A stretch of DNA of 64,000 bases from contig BLJB01000150.1 of assembly GCA_013423325.1 (NCBI GenBank), positions 310,001 to 374,000 on the forward strand, given 5' to 3'. A program made the translations under genes and the position numbers. The number at the start of each line of letters is the position of its first letter. Within the stretch, counting starts at the first letter, position 1. Positions 47,301-58,805 of this stretch are shown one piece after another. Under the pieces are notes generated by a model. That model worked only from the letters and a program-made list of their open reading frames with translations. It was not told the origin of the DNA and searched no databases. Source of the DNA: Usnea hakonensis. Lineage: Eukaryota > Ascomycota > Lecanoromycetes > Lecanorales > Parmeliaceae.

Positions 47301-48348
47301 GACTGAGAGGATCAGGTCCTGGTGAGGATGGAACAAACAAGCTGAAGAGTTCTGGAAATGACCGCGACAAGTGTCCACTTCCCAAGCCTTGGTTTCTGCC
47401 TTAAATCAATATCACATTCAAACTGGGGTTGAGAGCACGCTTACCGCTCATTCTCCATAGCTTGACGAGGCGATCATCGCCCGAAGAGACAATCAGCGGC
47501 AGAGTCGGGTGGAATGCGACCCAATTCACACCTCTGTCATGGCCTTCGAGAACAAACTTGACAACGGCATCCGTGTTACCGAACATATCCGCTTGGTTTG
47601 AATTGGCGCGAGCCATTTGATCCTCGAAAGTCATAGATGTAGGAGCTGAATGTTTTTTGCGTAGCCCGGAGATGTCCCAAACGCGTACTGACTGGTCTAA
47701 TGAAGCAGAGACTATGAGATCGTCTTTAGGATGAAACTGGGCGCACATTGTGTAGTGGTTATGACCTGTCATCGTACAGACTAATATGGCAGAATCAGCT
47801 TATGGTTCGCAATATGAAGATCCCCCACCTACTCAGAGACCTGTTCTGCCAATTCCATATGCGGATCGTTTGGTCGTCCGAGCTTGACAGTATCCAGGGA
47901 AGCTCATGGTGGAAGAAGACGGTCCGAACGTAGTCCAAATGACCATTGAGGGTGAAAAGACATCTTCGGCTCTGGTACGACCAGACTTTGATTTTGTAGT
48001 CATCCCCCCCAGATACGAATAGTGGTTGTGTTTTGTGGAAGTCTATGCCTCTGACGGGACCATCATGCTCCTCAAACCGATCTATTAGGGTACCCATGCG
48101 ATAGTCCCATAGCTGTATTGTTGATGAATGTAGGGAGACTAAAATCCATGGTCTGAGAGTGGTCAGCTCAGAGAAGTATTCAGAGGCAGTTTGGGCAATG
48201 TGCTCACCTCTTAGGGTGAAAGGCAATGCCTTTTGCTCTTGAAGATTTGGATTCGAACTTGGAGAAGGCGGTGATATTAGCTCTATTTTGGAAGTTATAC
48301 CTCACCATGGTGAGCTACCTTTGTGAGCATGTTTGGGGAGGACTGCAT
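44323..48348 (-). CDS. COP1: Coatomer subunit alpha (COPI)
   Basis: Eight exons: 48348-48319, 48257-48208, 48152-47833, 47780-47445, 47395-46429, 46382-45787, 45731-44629 and 44568-44323. All phases close, giving 1215 aa, the usual length. It is the WD40 scaffold of the COPI coat that carries Golgi-to-ER cargo. The start MQSSPNMLTKFESKSSRAKG is typical. WD repeats include PWILVSLHSSTIQLWDYRMG, DDYKIKVW, DDQTIRIWNWQNRSL, LDQSVRVWD and GEDKTIRVWDLN. The central alpha-solenoid follows (ALQFVQDPQTRFELAIECGN, YLTTGDGEKLARM), then an acidic linker. The C-terminal epsilon-COP-binding domain ends with two CxxC-like pairs (KVCEVCEIG) and GASGIRLFA-type residues. The last intron (44628-44569) has a GC donor (CAG|GCAAGC), a TACTAAT branch point and a TAG acceptor. 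Confidence 0.95.
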
Positions 48349-49452
48349 CTTGGGCGATATCCCTGGCAGTGGAGACAGCTCTCCAGGAATGGCAGTCACA
48401 ACATGCAGAAGAGCTTCGTTGCTACCTAATCGGTTGAATTGACAACAGCCCACTGTTGCTTGACCTAAAACAACGACAGGTGCGGTTTACGTTGCTTGGT
48501 GGTCAAATCGCAGAGGTGTCCAGTCCAAATCTTTTAGGGAAGCGAGGATCTACAGCCTGGCCTTGGCGTTGATATCCCTCCTCCAACCTCCTCGTCCCAC
48601 ACTTAGAGTACTTTATGATTACTTTCTATTGCGGACGACATGGTCGACTGCCAAATGTTTCATCTTAATTATCAGGACCTGTTTTAAAGAGCTTGCAGAT
48701 CTTATATCTTGTCGTTCGGTAACAGAAGAGACAGGTCCCAAAGGGTTTTGCCTTCCTAAAATGTATTGCTATTTGCTATGCTGCTGGATTCAGTCGGCCG
48801 AAACGTCTGCTATCGTGAAAAGATGTGATGCTCGGATGGTACAATCACAACTGACTCAAATTGATGTTGTTGACCATGGCGAGTAATCATAAATGCGTTC
48901 TGCTCAAGAGTTTCTACCATTCAAGCAAGCACAAAGACTCCATGTTCAATGATACTCCTCCCTGTGCATATTCGTTGATTGACTCAACAGTCAACCTCGC
49001 TGTCTGTATTGTTGGTCTTTTCTTTTCTGTCAACCTGACAATTTTTCAACTTCTCTTACGGAGACAAGTATCACTATAATGCACTATTCGGATATTCTCT
49101 GTTTCGCGCCCTTTACGGCTTAGTTCCTCTTGAATAATGGCATTATAATTTAATGCCTTTTCCTCGAGCAAGCTAAAAGTCTTCTCTCTGTTCCGATAAA
49201 TTACCAATCAATTCTTCCTACTTTCGTCTTGCTTTCAAACAGTCCTCTTATACTCCTTTCTGAACAAGACACCCTTCAAGAGAACTCATTCAACGCCATC
49301 GTCCATCCCACTATCAGGACCATTGACCCTTGTCACATAACACCTTTGGTATAGCCAGCGTCTGACCGTTCACCTCGAAGACCGGATATCTCATACAGAA
49401 TAGAAGCCCTTACGACTCATCACCCTACACTCCTGAGCCTGCTCCGCCAACA
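48349..49452. other. Divergent upstream region
   Basis: 1.1 kb between divergent coatomer alpha (-) and the hypothetical gene (+). CT-rich from about 49180 to 49450, consistent with a leader. No coding signal. Confidence 0.55.
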
Positions 49453-50175
49453 ATGCCGTCCTCAACCCCACCAAGTGGCCGTAGAGACCTGGGAGCTCGA
49501 ATCTTCAGTGCCACACCAACCGGATCACGTCCGTCCCAGGGACCCGAAGCCGGGCCTCCCACCACTAGAAAGGCAGAGGAGACCAGCTCAACCCCCCACA
49601 ACAATCTCGAAGATTTCATCCGAAACCCATATACCAATCAACAACCCAGCACAGGCGATGCAGCCACCACCTACACCCTCCAACAAACATCCAACCCCAA
49701 CCCCCACGCCCGCCACCACGGAAACCCCCAAAACGACGAACATCAATCACCACAACCCGACAGCGACAAGTCCAAGTCCAAGAACAACTCGGAGACCAAC
49801 CGCAATAACCAAGTTGACTACCGCCGCCAACGCAGAATCTATCTCCTCCGCCAGCGCCGATCCCGGCGTCAACCCAAAGCCACAAGCATGACCCTCCTAA
49901 CCGACACCCTAAGCACCTTGACCACAACCGACGCCCCCACCCCGACCCTCGACTCCCGCGAAGCCAACCTCCTCCGTCTCCAGCGCGAAACCAGCGAGAG
50001 ATTCGCTCGGCAGAGGGCCAGAAACCGCGAGATGAACGCGGAGCAAGCGGCGCGGCAAGCGGCGCGGCGGAGGAGGGTTGTGGAGCGGAGGATCCAATCC
50101 GGGGAGAATCCTGCGGGGGAAGAGGGTGATGGTGCTGGTGGGTTGAGTATCGCTGACGGCTTCCCTATTAATTGA
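49453..50175 (+). CDS. Hypothetical protein, disordered with a basic C-terminal helix
   Basis: Single exon, 240 aa. It starts MPSSTPPSGRRDLGARIFSAT. Residues 1-150 are low-complexity (Pro, Thr, Asn, Gln). Residues 165-215 form a long, strongly charged helix (SREANLLRLQRETSERFARQ, AARQAARRRRVVERRIQ) that could bind nucleic acid or form a coiled coil. I do not recognise the family. A second plus frame (49475-49891) is also open over 138 codons and has similar composition, so an undetected frameshift or alternative splice form cannot be excluded. Confidence 0.55.
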   Translation: MPSSTPPSGRRDLGARIFSATPTGSRPSQGPEAGPPTTRKAEETSSTPHNNLEDFIRNPYTNQQPSTGDAATTYTLQQTSNPNPHARHHGNPQNDEHQSPQPDSDKSKSKNNSETNRNNQVDYRRQRRIYLLRQRRSRRQPKATSMTLLTDTLSTLTTTDAPTPTLDSREANLLRLQRETSERFARQRARNREMNAEQAARQAARRRRVVERRIQSGENPAGEEGDGAGGLSIADGFPIN

Positions 50176-50673
50176 CACGAATATCATGGGTGACATGCAA
50201 CCTCCGGCGACTCCCCCTAAATGGAGGAAGACCCGCGAATGTGGAAACGCCCGCGTTCCCACTAACACAACAGGTTGAGGGGGACGGGCTGGGTGATGTT
50301 ATGTTTCTAATGGGTATATCATATGGGAGGGGGAAGTACTCTATGCCATGCATGGGAGAAAGATCGAAGCTACCGCTCCTGTTGGTTGTGAGGCTTTTAT
50401 ATGGTAGATCGATTATCGTGTCAAGCTTTACTTTGCGCTAGCAAGCGCTGGGAAAGGAAAAAGGAGAATTGGATTCTTGTACGTTGGTAAATGCTATTAT
50501 TAAGAGGAAGATGGTAGTAGATGGATATATAAGATATGCCCTTTTACCCACGCCGACCAAATGCGCTTTCAAGCGACGGCCAAAAAAATCCCACGCTGTT
50601 CCTGTCCCAAGAAAACCTGTCTATACGAAGTACATATACAGTCCATTCCCCACCAACATCCACCTCACATCCC
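50176..50673. other. Intergenic, convergent 3' regions
   Basis: 498 bp between the hypothetical gene (+) and the mannosyltransferase (-). No feature recognised. Confidence 0.6.
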
Positions 50674-52119
50674 CTATACCAGATCCGCCCCTCTAAACGA
50701 CCCGTCCCCGCGCTCCCCGCCCCGCTCTTCCCACGGCACCCACGTCTGATTCCCGTACGTAGGCATACACTTGACCTTCTTCGGCGCTTGCGGTTCCCAC
50801 ACGACCCTCTCATCGCACCCGCTGCCTTCCCCCATCCAATTCGACACATAGCCCTTGACATCCTTAATCTTACTCGCCGCCTCATCGCTATACTCGACAT
50901 TGACAATCGGCACGACGGCAATGCGGCCGTACCCCAAGCGCCAGAGATCCGCGCACCACGTCTTGGGTTCGCCGTCCGGGCACTCGTCGTGGCGGGCGGG
51001 GCGGAACCGGATCCGGGATTCGAGAAAAGGTCGGGCGGTGAAGGCGGCGGCGCCGTTCCAGCAGGAGAAGACTTGGAAGGGCTTGCCCATCCAGAGGTGT
51101 TCGAGGGCGGTGGGGTTGTTCCAAAACATCTTCCAGGCGAGGTCCCAGTTGCCGTCGGGGGGGATGGCGAAGAAGGTGTCGCCGTTCATGCCGCGGGCGA
51201 TCCAGACGTCGTAGAAGGTGGGGTAGATGTCGGTGGACGTCCAGTCCATGCCGCAGACCATGTCGGCGTTTTGGTAGCGACGTTGGTGGATTAGTTCCAG
51301 AATGTCCTCGGAGCAGATTGCTACGTCGTTGAGGAAAATAATGGTGGTGTTTTCCGTAGAATTGCCCTTGTCGAAGTTGTCCAGAAGTGGCTGCAGGGCT
51401 TGATTGCGCAGAGTCGCTAACGCTCTGATGCGGTCACCGTCTTTGACGCGATTTTCTGCCTGAGGGTCGATGTCGCTCGAATTTAAGTAGTATCTTGCAC
51501 CCATACATTCCAGTTCCTCTCGTAACGACGAAAGGATCTCGAATGTCCCGTCGTCAGAGCGGCCTTCTACAACCGACAAAGCGCAGTTGTGTGGACCGAG
51601 GAAACGCATGCTCTCGACAATGGAGCCGAACAAGCGGGGAAGGAGACTCGCTCGTTGATGAAGGTCGAGGGCGAAGAAATACTTTGGGCGTGAAGTCATG
51701 TCCTCGTAATCTGCTTTGAGGTAATCATATCGACGGTGATTTGGTAACGGGCATTCCAGTCTTGGAAAGGCCGTATCTTCCGGATCCATTATAGCTTTGA
51801 CATAAGCTGGTACTTCTTGGAGCATAGTCTTGTTGTTACCCTTCACAGGCGACCTGAAAGGCAGGTTTGGTGAAGCATTTGTAGAGGCGTCCTCTATCGT
51901 ACCTGCCGTGAGTTCGATTAAATGGTGAGGACGCGATGCAGTGGCACCTTTTTTCGACAGCGCTTCGCCGTCGACTTTGAAGTCCGGGCCTGATGAAGGA
52001 ATCCATTTGGGTATGCCTAAGTCTGCATCTGGAAAATCCGAGGCAAAGCTGACAAGGAGAAAGAAAAGAGCCAGAAAAAATGCTATGATCTTGCAAAGTA
52101 CATGGAGCTTTGCCAGCAT
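50674..52119 (-). CDS. GT69-type alpha-1,3-mannosyltransferase (CMT1/CAP59-like)
   Basis: Single exon, 481 aa from the ATG at 52119; the frame is open ten codons further upstream without an ATG. A type II signal anchor lies at about residues 7-25 (LCKIIAFFLALFFLLVSFA). The catalytic part contains YFFALDLHQRASLLPRLFGS, CALSVVEGRSDDGT, IIFLNDVAICSEDILEL, VCGMDWTS and CWNGAAAFTARPF, all typical of the cryptococcal mannosyltransferase 1 family (PF11735). These are Golgi enzymes using GDP-mannose; the founding member acts in capsule synthesis, while in moulds the acceptor is unknown. N-glycosylation sequons (NSS, NTT) fit a lumenal position. C-terminal about 25 residues are Glu/Gly-rich. Confidence 0.88.
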   Translation of the reverse strand: MLAKLHVLCKIIAFFLALFFLLVSFASDFPDADLGIPKWIPSSGPDFKVDGEALSKKGATASRPHHLIELTAGTIEDASTNASPNLPFRSPVKGNNKTMLQEVPAYVKAIMDPEDTAFPRLECPLPNHRRYDYLKADYEDMTSRPKYFFALDLHQRASLLPRLFGSIVESMRFLGPHNCALSVVEGRSDDGTFEILSSLREELECMGARYYLNSSDIDPQAENRVKDGDRIRALATLRNQALQPLLDNFDKGNSTENTTIIFLNDVAICSEDILELIHQRRYQNADMVCGMDWTSTDIYPTFYDVWIARGMNGDTFFAIPPDGNWDLAWKMFWNNPTALEHLWMGKPFQVFSCWNGAAAFTARPFLESRIRFRPARHDECPDGEPKTWCADLWRLGYGRIAVVPIVNVEYSDEAASKIKDVKGYVSNWMGEGSGCDERVVWEPQAPKKVKCMPTYGNQTWVPWEERGGERGDGSFRGADLV

Positions 52120-53307
52120 GTTCGGCGTCAGGTTGCGTCTCAATAACAATGCCGCAAACGCATGATATTTGTTGGCAAAATTACCATAGTCACAGGCAAA
52201 GCAGCAAACATCAACAGATTTGAATCAGAGACAGAATGCAAAGACGACGACACATCGAGGGTCGATAGACAGGATGAAAAAAGATGGAGAAGGTTGAGAA
52301 CAGGGTGGGGAGCCAAGGCCGCGTCAACATGCTCTTGTTTTTCAAGAGCCGTAGTCTCTGTGGGAGATAGGGTATGTAGACACGAGCCTCGAACCAAAAT
52401 GCCTAGCTTCTTTCGAATTCCGCCCTAGGACTGCGCAGTAAGGTAAGCACGTACTCGATGGCGTTCGTATTTGTGTTTACATTTGCCGGATTGGGTATTG
52501 TTCCAGGGGTGCGTGTCTGTCTAAATTCTAGAGTAACAAGTGACAATATGTAACAGAAGATTAGAAAGCCAGACTCACCTTCCTACCGCAGCTGGCCGCA
52601 TGAACAATGCGGGGTTTTATATGGGTCTTTGCATATCTGATGCACAATAACAGTAATAACGACGTACGTACTACATGAAGTATCATATGATGCAACAACA
52701 TACCTTACAGACTCTTGGTCAATTGTCATGCTAAAGCCTGCAAGGCGTCGTGTCCATCAGACTTAGACTATTAGCACCTCCTCCTCCGCCCGATCTAGGA
52801 CCCCTTTTTCAACTCCTACCTCGATCAATATTCCACAATTTGCCCACAAGATAAAGTAGTACGTATCCCTCGTCTTACCTGCTCAATATTATTAATGTTT
52901 TTGCAAGCGGCCAGTTGCATGTGCACCGTATGGTAGTATGGTACCACTACCACCATCATGACTTATGTATCTGGAAATGGTATCCGCATGGCAATATATG
53001 TACTGTCGACAAGTATAAAGGACTCTGCTTGAACGTAACAATGGTACAGTATACTCCAAGCTCATTACCTCCTCATGGTCATCCGTTTGTCTCCGTCACC
53101 CAGAACGCCACGCACCAAGAACGCAGCATGGTATCTCAATCACTTTTTAGCCCGCATCTTTCTCCATGCAGTCCGTACTACTGCTGACGCATTTGGCATG
53201 ACGCATGTCTTCCTTCCCGGAGCCTAGCTCTTGCATTGAAAGTATGTCAGGCACATCTACTTTGATCCACAAGGCCAGTTGCGCTTGTCGCATATAAAGG
53301 ACGCTGT
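52120..53307. other. Intergenic
   Basis: 1.2 kb between minus-strand genes: mannosyltransferase upstream region and kelch gene 3' flank. No gene supported. Confidence 0.6.
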
Positions 53308-55841
53308 TCAGTCGCGATTGATGACCCGTAAACTCCTCCTCGGGTTCAGTAGTACTCCAAAGAAGCTAGGCTCCTCCCCTGACAAATTCTCGACGCTAGA
53401 ATTTGCGGTACTATTTCCCCCAATTGGAGCCTCGCCGGCTACCGGCAATGGCGGTACTGGTGTATACCCACTGCTCCCTGCTCCACTTGCTGCCGTCCGA
53501 CTGCTCTGGTCCGTGCTGTACTTGTTCCTAGCGCTTGACCCTCCAGACGACGTGGCAGCTAGAAAAGCCGACTTTTCGCCGCCTCCAGCGGCAGCAGCGC
53601 GCTGAGACATGGCGACATGATTCTTGTAAAGGGCAAGTTGACGGCGGTATACCCAGGCACAGAAACCCAGGTAGCCCGCTAGAACTGCAAAACAACCTGC
53701 GACTACTCCAGCCACAATGGCGGCGATATTAGGGCCCCCTTTGCCATTGTTGCTTGCACTCGAGCCAGTGGTGGAGGAGGCCGTGCCAGTCTCCGTGACA
53801 ACTGCACCATTGGAGCCGGTAACTGTGTACGTGATAGGCTTGCCAGTCGCCAGCGGTCCGGCTGTTGCACTTTCAGCTGGAGCGGTAACGGTTGCACCAC
53901 CACTGCCTTTGCCACCAATGACTGATTGGACAGGGACGGGGACTTGGTAGTTGTAGCTTCCCGAAAGACCTGAAGTATCTTTCTGCTGTGATATTTGCTG
54001 ATTCTGCGAGTCACTTCCGGCAAGGGCATTGTAATTATTTTGCCACTGCAGACTCGTTGCGTTGAAAACGTAAAACCCGCTATCGCAGCCGAGCCCATTG
54101 GATGGAGGCCCAGTGTAGCCACCGACAACAACAATTTGGCCATTCCAAACGTTGCACGTGTGCCCTGTTCTGCCCGGCGGCACTGATTGACCGCTGGTGT
54201 TTACTTGGATCCAGGTAAAACTTGGGATGGTGAGGATCCACATGTCACTGTATTGGGTTTGATTTCCATAGGGGATGAGATTTTGTCCACCGTACATGTA
54301 GATGTTTGTGCTAGACCCGTCAGGGGCCGAAAGCGCAACGGCGCAAGGATTGACCCGGAGGATAGGGTAAGCACCAGATGTTGATTGTCTATACCATGTT
54401 GAGCTGGCAATATCGTAGACATCTATTACGTTCATTTGCGTCTGATCGAAGCCGTACGTCAGCACTGCAGATGAGAATTAAGAAGCGCGCTGAGACTCAC
54501 AAAGGACTCATTAGTCCCACCTGCCATGCTCACGAGAATACCGTCGACACCATAGCCAGGAACGTATTGGATGACACCGTCTGCTCTGTTCGGAAATAGC
54601 GCAGTATCTTGGATTCCTCCCTGCGTTATATTACGCCAAGCACCACCACTACCAGCAGTTTTGCCTCCACTGAGATTCTGTACGCCATCATTACTATAGC
54701 CAGGGAACGTGAACTCCAAGAGTGCTTTGAGATAGATGCGATAAATTTGCTGTGACCATCCAGGTGTGGTGTATGGATCTTGATGACCAGCGAAGTAAAA
54801 GCCCCTACCTAGCTCAGGCACACTAACACCAGCGCCCTCAGCAGATCCGAGAACAGGCTGATTGCCCCCCTCACTATTATTACCAGCAGACGTTTGTGGG
54901 TTTTGTGTTTCCGTCCACGCTGAGCTTGCTATATCGTATTGCCATAATGAGTAAGGAGAAGGTGTTGTTATTGGATCGCTTGAATATTCGCCGCCGTAAA
55001 GGTACAAGGTATCGTATGAGTTCCACAGATAGCCATTTGATACTGGAGGGGGACCAGATGGTTGAGGAAGCCCTGCAATCACGGGTGATGAAATGTCCCA
55101 GGACTTGGTTACGTCTATCGTCAAGAAATCGTTGTTCCAGGTGTCTGACGTTTGATCGGCTGTGGTTGTGGTGTGTCCCCCATAAAGATAAATTGTGCCA
55201 TTGACAAGTGCACTCTGTTGGCTCCAGCGATTGCATACATCTGTATCTGTGAGAGCCTGCCGCGTCACCAGCCTTCCGTCAACCAAGTCTTTTCTCTGGG
55301 GCCCAGATGTCCTGCTTATTACACCAGCCTTTGCCCCTATTACGCTTGGTCCGGCTTTTCCCAAAAGTGGTGTATCGTATAGCAAGGGCATTGCAACGAG
55401 TACTATCAAAGCCAGCATCAAAAGTCGCGACGAAGAAAATTCTCGCCACGACACGGTCCACTCATTTTCAGGTGTGATGAATTCAGACGAGCCAGAATCA
55501 AAGGCCTCGTCGGGTGATACTGGCGAAGCATCGTTACTCTGCATCGAGTCAAACGAGTCTGGCTGATTGCGGAGGCGTTGTGTCGGGCGACTCGTGAGGC
55601 AGTCTATGGCGGTCCTGTGCGCGTGACTTGTTTTCACATCCAAATCTAAGTCGACGCCCAATTCTTTGAACACGGAGATTTTGGGTTGATGTCTTGGACG
55701 TGCTACATGTTTCGAAGATTGCTCGCCGCGAAGCGATTGTGTAGAGGTATGGATCGATCTTGTGCGTTGTAAAGGAGGTTGTAGGTCCAAGTGTCGTGTT
55801 TCGCTTAGTAGAACCGGGTGTGATGCAGTATCATTGTCCAT
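53308..55841 (-). CDS. Kelch-repeat membrane protein
   Basis: Two exons, 55841-54501 and 54441-53308, give 824 aa. The 59-nt intron (TTT|GTGAGT...CTGAC...GATCAG, phase 0) joins GGTNESF to TQMNVIDVYDIASSTWYRQ. The N-terminal 140 residues are Ser/Pro-rich and probably cytosolic, then a first hydrophobic segment (LLMLALIVLVAMPLLY). Kelch-type blades follow (NGTIYLYGGHT, DTLYLYGGEYSS, SLWQYDIASSAW, NIYMYGGQNLIPYG, GQIVVVGGYTG). A Ser/Thr/Gly-rich stalk, a second helix (IAAIVAGVVAGCFAVLAGYLGFCAWVY) and a Gly/Ser/Ala-rich tail end the protein. Similar fungal proteins are annotated as kelch-domain cell-surface proteins. The two hydrophobic segments imply that both ends are on the same side. Confidence 0.85.
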
Positions 55842-56629
55842 TATCTAGGAGTGGAAAGAATGTAGTAGACTTCAAGTCAGCCAGGATGTAGGCAACTGTC
55901 ATTATCATAGGTGGAATGAGTAAAAATGAGGGTTGGGTCACCCTGATGCGATTTCGAGTCGCCATCTCAGTACCGTTATTAGGCCCAAAAATAATGAAGA
56001 GAATGCCCGGTCATGATCCTTGACAAGAGCGGACCAAGGCAGAGTTTGGCTAGAACGAATGTGGTTTAGTCTATCAATGAAGACACCCATATCCCAATCA
56101 AAGATGAGAAAATTAAACGGTTAAAAGTGCGGCTGATCTTCCTCTCCGCTAAATCACAAGAGCAAAGCCAAATAGCCAATACCCGCAAAAGGTCAACTTT
56201 TCTAGAAACGATCTGCAAAATAGGCGGCTGCTAAGTGCGTTATCTCTCTAGTCATTCCCCCTCCAGTATCGTGCGTAATCGGCGTTGCGGAACTTTCTAC
56301 CCTTTCAATGTCGAACGGCGATGTTTCCTATAAATTAGATCTAGGAACCATCATGGATCTACAGATTAAGACACAAAAGACAATTCTAGACTTGACTCTA
56401 GTATCATTTCAAACGCTTTGCTGTGCCGAGAAGCACGCGTGCTCCGGAGTAATGACACTAGATAATGCACATCAAGTTTATTTTTAGGCCTTGGACCTGA
56501 CTGCCTATTAGACTCGCTTTTGAACCTTCAACGAGCAATAAGTCTGAAGTCAGCTATGCCATGAAGCTACAAAGATAGCAAAGGGTCGCCAGAGTTCTGC
56601 CCCAGTTTATCGTATCGGAAATTAGCCCT
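55842..56629. other. Intergenic
   Basis: 788 bp between two minus-strand genes. AT-rich, no feature recognised. Confidence 0.6.
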
Positions 56630-57888
56630 TCACTGCTTCAAGTGCCTCACTAGTTCTTTGGGGGACAGGCCCAACATGGTCTCGTCTTCATTCAAGCCCG
56701 AAAGCTTCACGCTTTCATCCCAGAGCTGCTTCTGCTTGTTCTCGTCCCTCGCTTCCTCACTGCCCAGGGATATAGGTCAGCAAAATTTTTCTTCAAATTG
56801 ATTCAGAATGATCAAACACGTCTTAGGAGTAAAAGGAACATTCTTATCCTGCAATACATCTTGTCAACCAACCTTTGGTCGCAAACAGGAAACCATCACT
56901 TCGAAATATACGAACCTAGGGTCTGCTATCGCACTGCCATTTAGATATACAGCTTTTGGATGCTTGCCAAGGGTCTCTTCTTCGAAGCTGGCATTCAGAA
57001 GGTCTCTTGCTGATTTCTTCAATGTGCGGAAGTTCCCATTGGGTAAGAATGCTGTGGTCAGTACCGCAATAGGAGCCATCACCCAATGGACAGCAAATCT
57101 CAACGCTGCCGGCGACTCTCTCATCAAGCCGGTACCACCCATTGCACCTGGATCGACGGCAAGAACTGAGATGTTGGAGAGATTCGTGGCTGCGAGACGA
57201 CGCTGAAGCTCGTACCTAGGACAGAGTCAGTCATGGCTAGATCGCTCTTGTTGGTAGCGTACATGAACATGACCATCAGAGTCTTGCTCATACCATAACG
57301 TCTCATGCCAGCTTTGTACTCATCGCCCTCAGCATCATTGGCCAAGGGCTTCGCTAAAGCCTGTGGACCACCCTCTGGAATGACTGTCTTGTGCTTTTCA
57401 TCTGTGATGTAGCTACTGTTCATGTAATAGAAAGGATCATGAGTCCAGCTGGAGACAATGACGATGCGGCCCATTGATGGGTCCATGCTCTGTAGTATTA
57501 GGTTGGTGAACAAAAAGTTGGAAAGGTAATTGACCGCGAAGTTAGCTTCCAGGCCGTCATCCGTGCTTCTCATGCCTTTCACATGCTGTAATGCCGCATT
57601 GAGGACTATAGCACGGATAGGAGGAATGGTGCGAGACGCTACTTGCTGATTGAGGTCCTTTGCCGCTGTGCGGACATTGGCGAGAGTGCTAAGATCCAAT
57701 GCTTTCACTTCATGGTCATTTGCATTTGGTGAATTGGCTAGCGTTTCCTTGAGGCTGTCCGCTGACGCGAGATCGCGGACTGTAAAGAGAGCTTTATAAT
57801 CTTTAGCGTAGCGAGATTGAAGGAATTGAGCGACGAGTTGGGTACCCAGTCCCCCATTGGCGCCCGTAACGACGAAGGTGCCTTTCAT
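56630..57888 (-). CDS. Short-chain dehydrogenase/reductase (retinol-dehydrogenase-like or ketosteroid-reductase-like)
   Basis: Three exons, 57888-57263, 57215-56916 and 56759-56630, give 351 aa. Both introns have CTGAC-type branch points and close phase 2. The cofactor loop TGANGGLG is at residues 8-15. The conserved IVLNAALQ corresponds to NNAG. The active-site strand is IVIVSSWTHDP and the catalytic Tyr/Lys is YGMSK. After splicing, KTLMVMFM|YELQRRLAATNLSNISVLAVDPGAMGGTGL continues the Rossmann fold. The C-terminal exon (EEARDENKQKQLWDESVKLSGLN) is the helical tail common to light-dependent protochlorophyllide-reductase-like and retinol-dehydrogenase-like fungal SDRs. Substrate unknown. Confidence 0.87.
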
Positions 57889-58805
57889 GTTGCGCAATGC
57901 TCAATCTAGTAGGTTGAGAATACACTGCCGATCAAAATATATCAAAAATGGGGGACTGCAAGATTTCATTCAGACAGGAAAACACCAGGCTGAGAGGACA
58001 ATGAGTAGAGAGACGACAAAATACAACCAGCAGTGGAAGGCGTGCAAGTGTCACTGCGAAAATAGGCCAAACTCATCACACATCACTCCGAGGTCACACT
58101 CCCGACTTCACACCCCTGACTTCACACGCCTCACTCACCCCACTGGTGCCACGGTTGTCTTCGTACACCAATCATAAACCTTCAATTAGTGCTTACCGTC
58201 CGCTAAGACAGCGCACAGGATACACTGATTAGCAGTAATCAATAGTAGCTACTGGAATCAGAGCACAGTGATAGACTAGGTGATTTGAAAACGAAAATGA
58301 GTCTCTACAGATGATACTACGTATATCACATGTAGAGCTAGCAATTGGTTGCGAAGGTGGACACGCCAAATGCCGAGAAAGCCCTAACCCTACTTTCGGA
58401 TAGCGACCCAGGTTTTTTAGTAGGGCATTATCCGAAGAAGCCTTGGCGTTCAGGACTTTGCTTGTCCAATATTTACATAAAGTAATTCCAACCCCCCCTT
58501 CGGCCGTCGGGGCCATGGACAGCCAACCGACCAATGGAGCCATCGGCAAAAATCTCATGACCAAAACCGTCGCCAACGGCTCTTCGGCCGGAGAAAGGTT
58601 GAAGCAAGGGAAGGGATTGGTAATCACATCGCTGATATATACCATCGGCTCGCGATACAACAATCCTTAATAAAGAGAGCTTTCCTGATCACGAGTCTCC
58701 CACAATTCTTTACACGTTGACAAATTCTTCCTTACGAACGGCATCAAAAGATCTGCGCTCAAACACAACCCCAACCTTGCGCGCGCGCAGAAAAAGAAGA
58801 AAGCT
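57889..58805. other. Divergent upstream region
   Basis: 917 bp between SDR (-) and the DsbA-like gene (+). It has a short duplication GACTTCACACNCCT near 58100-58127 and a TTAATAAAG element near 58668, which may be a TATA-like signal for the + gene. A 144-codon minus frame (58663-58229) has no domain support. Confidence 0.5.

Noticed and set aside
48240..48262. GTTCGAATCC tRNA B-box-like sequence on the minus strand
   Set aside because: It is the coding sequence for KFESKS at the start of coatomer alpha exon 2. No A box or cloverleaf is present.
49909..50268. 119-codon minus frame opposite the hypothetical basic protein
   Set aside because: Pro/Leu/Arg-rich shadow of the Arg-rich helix on the plus strand.
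54462..54501. Read-through end of kelch exon 1 (VSLSALLNSHLQC)
   Set aside because: GTGAGT donor plus CTGAC branch point and CAG acceptor give a phase-0 join that continues the kelch repeat.
58229..58663. 144-codon minus frame upstream of the DsbA-like gene
   Set aside because: Lies in a promoter region, ATG-poor, no domain pattern and no plausible introns.
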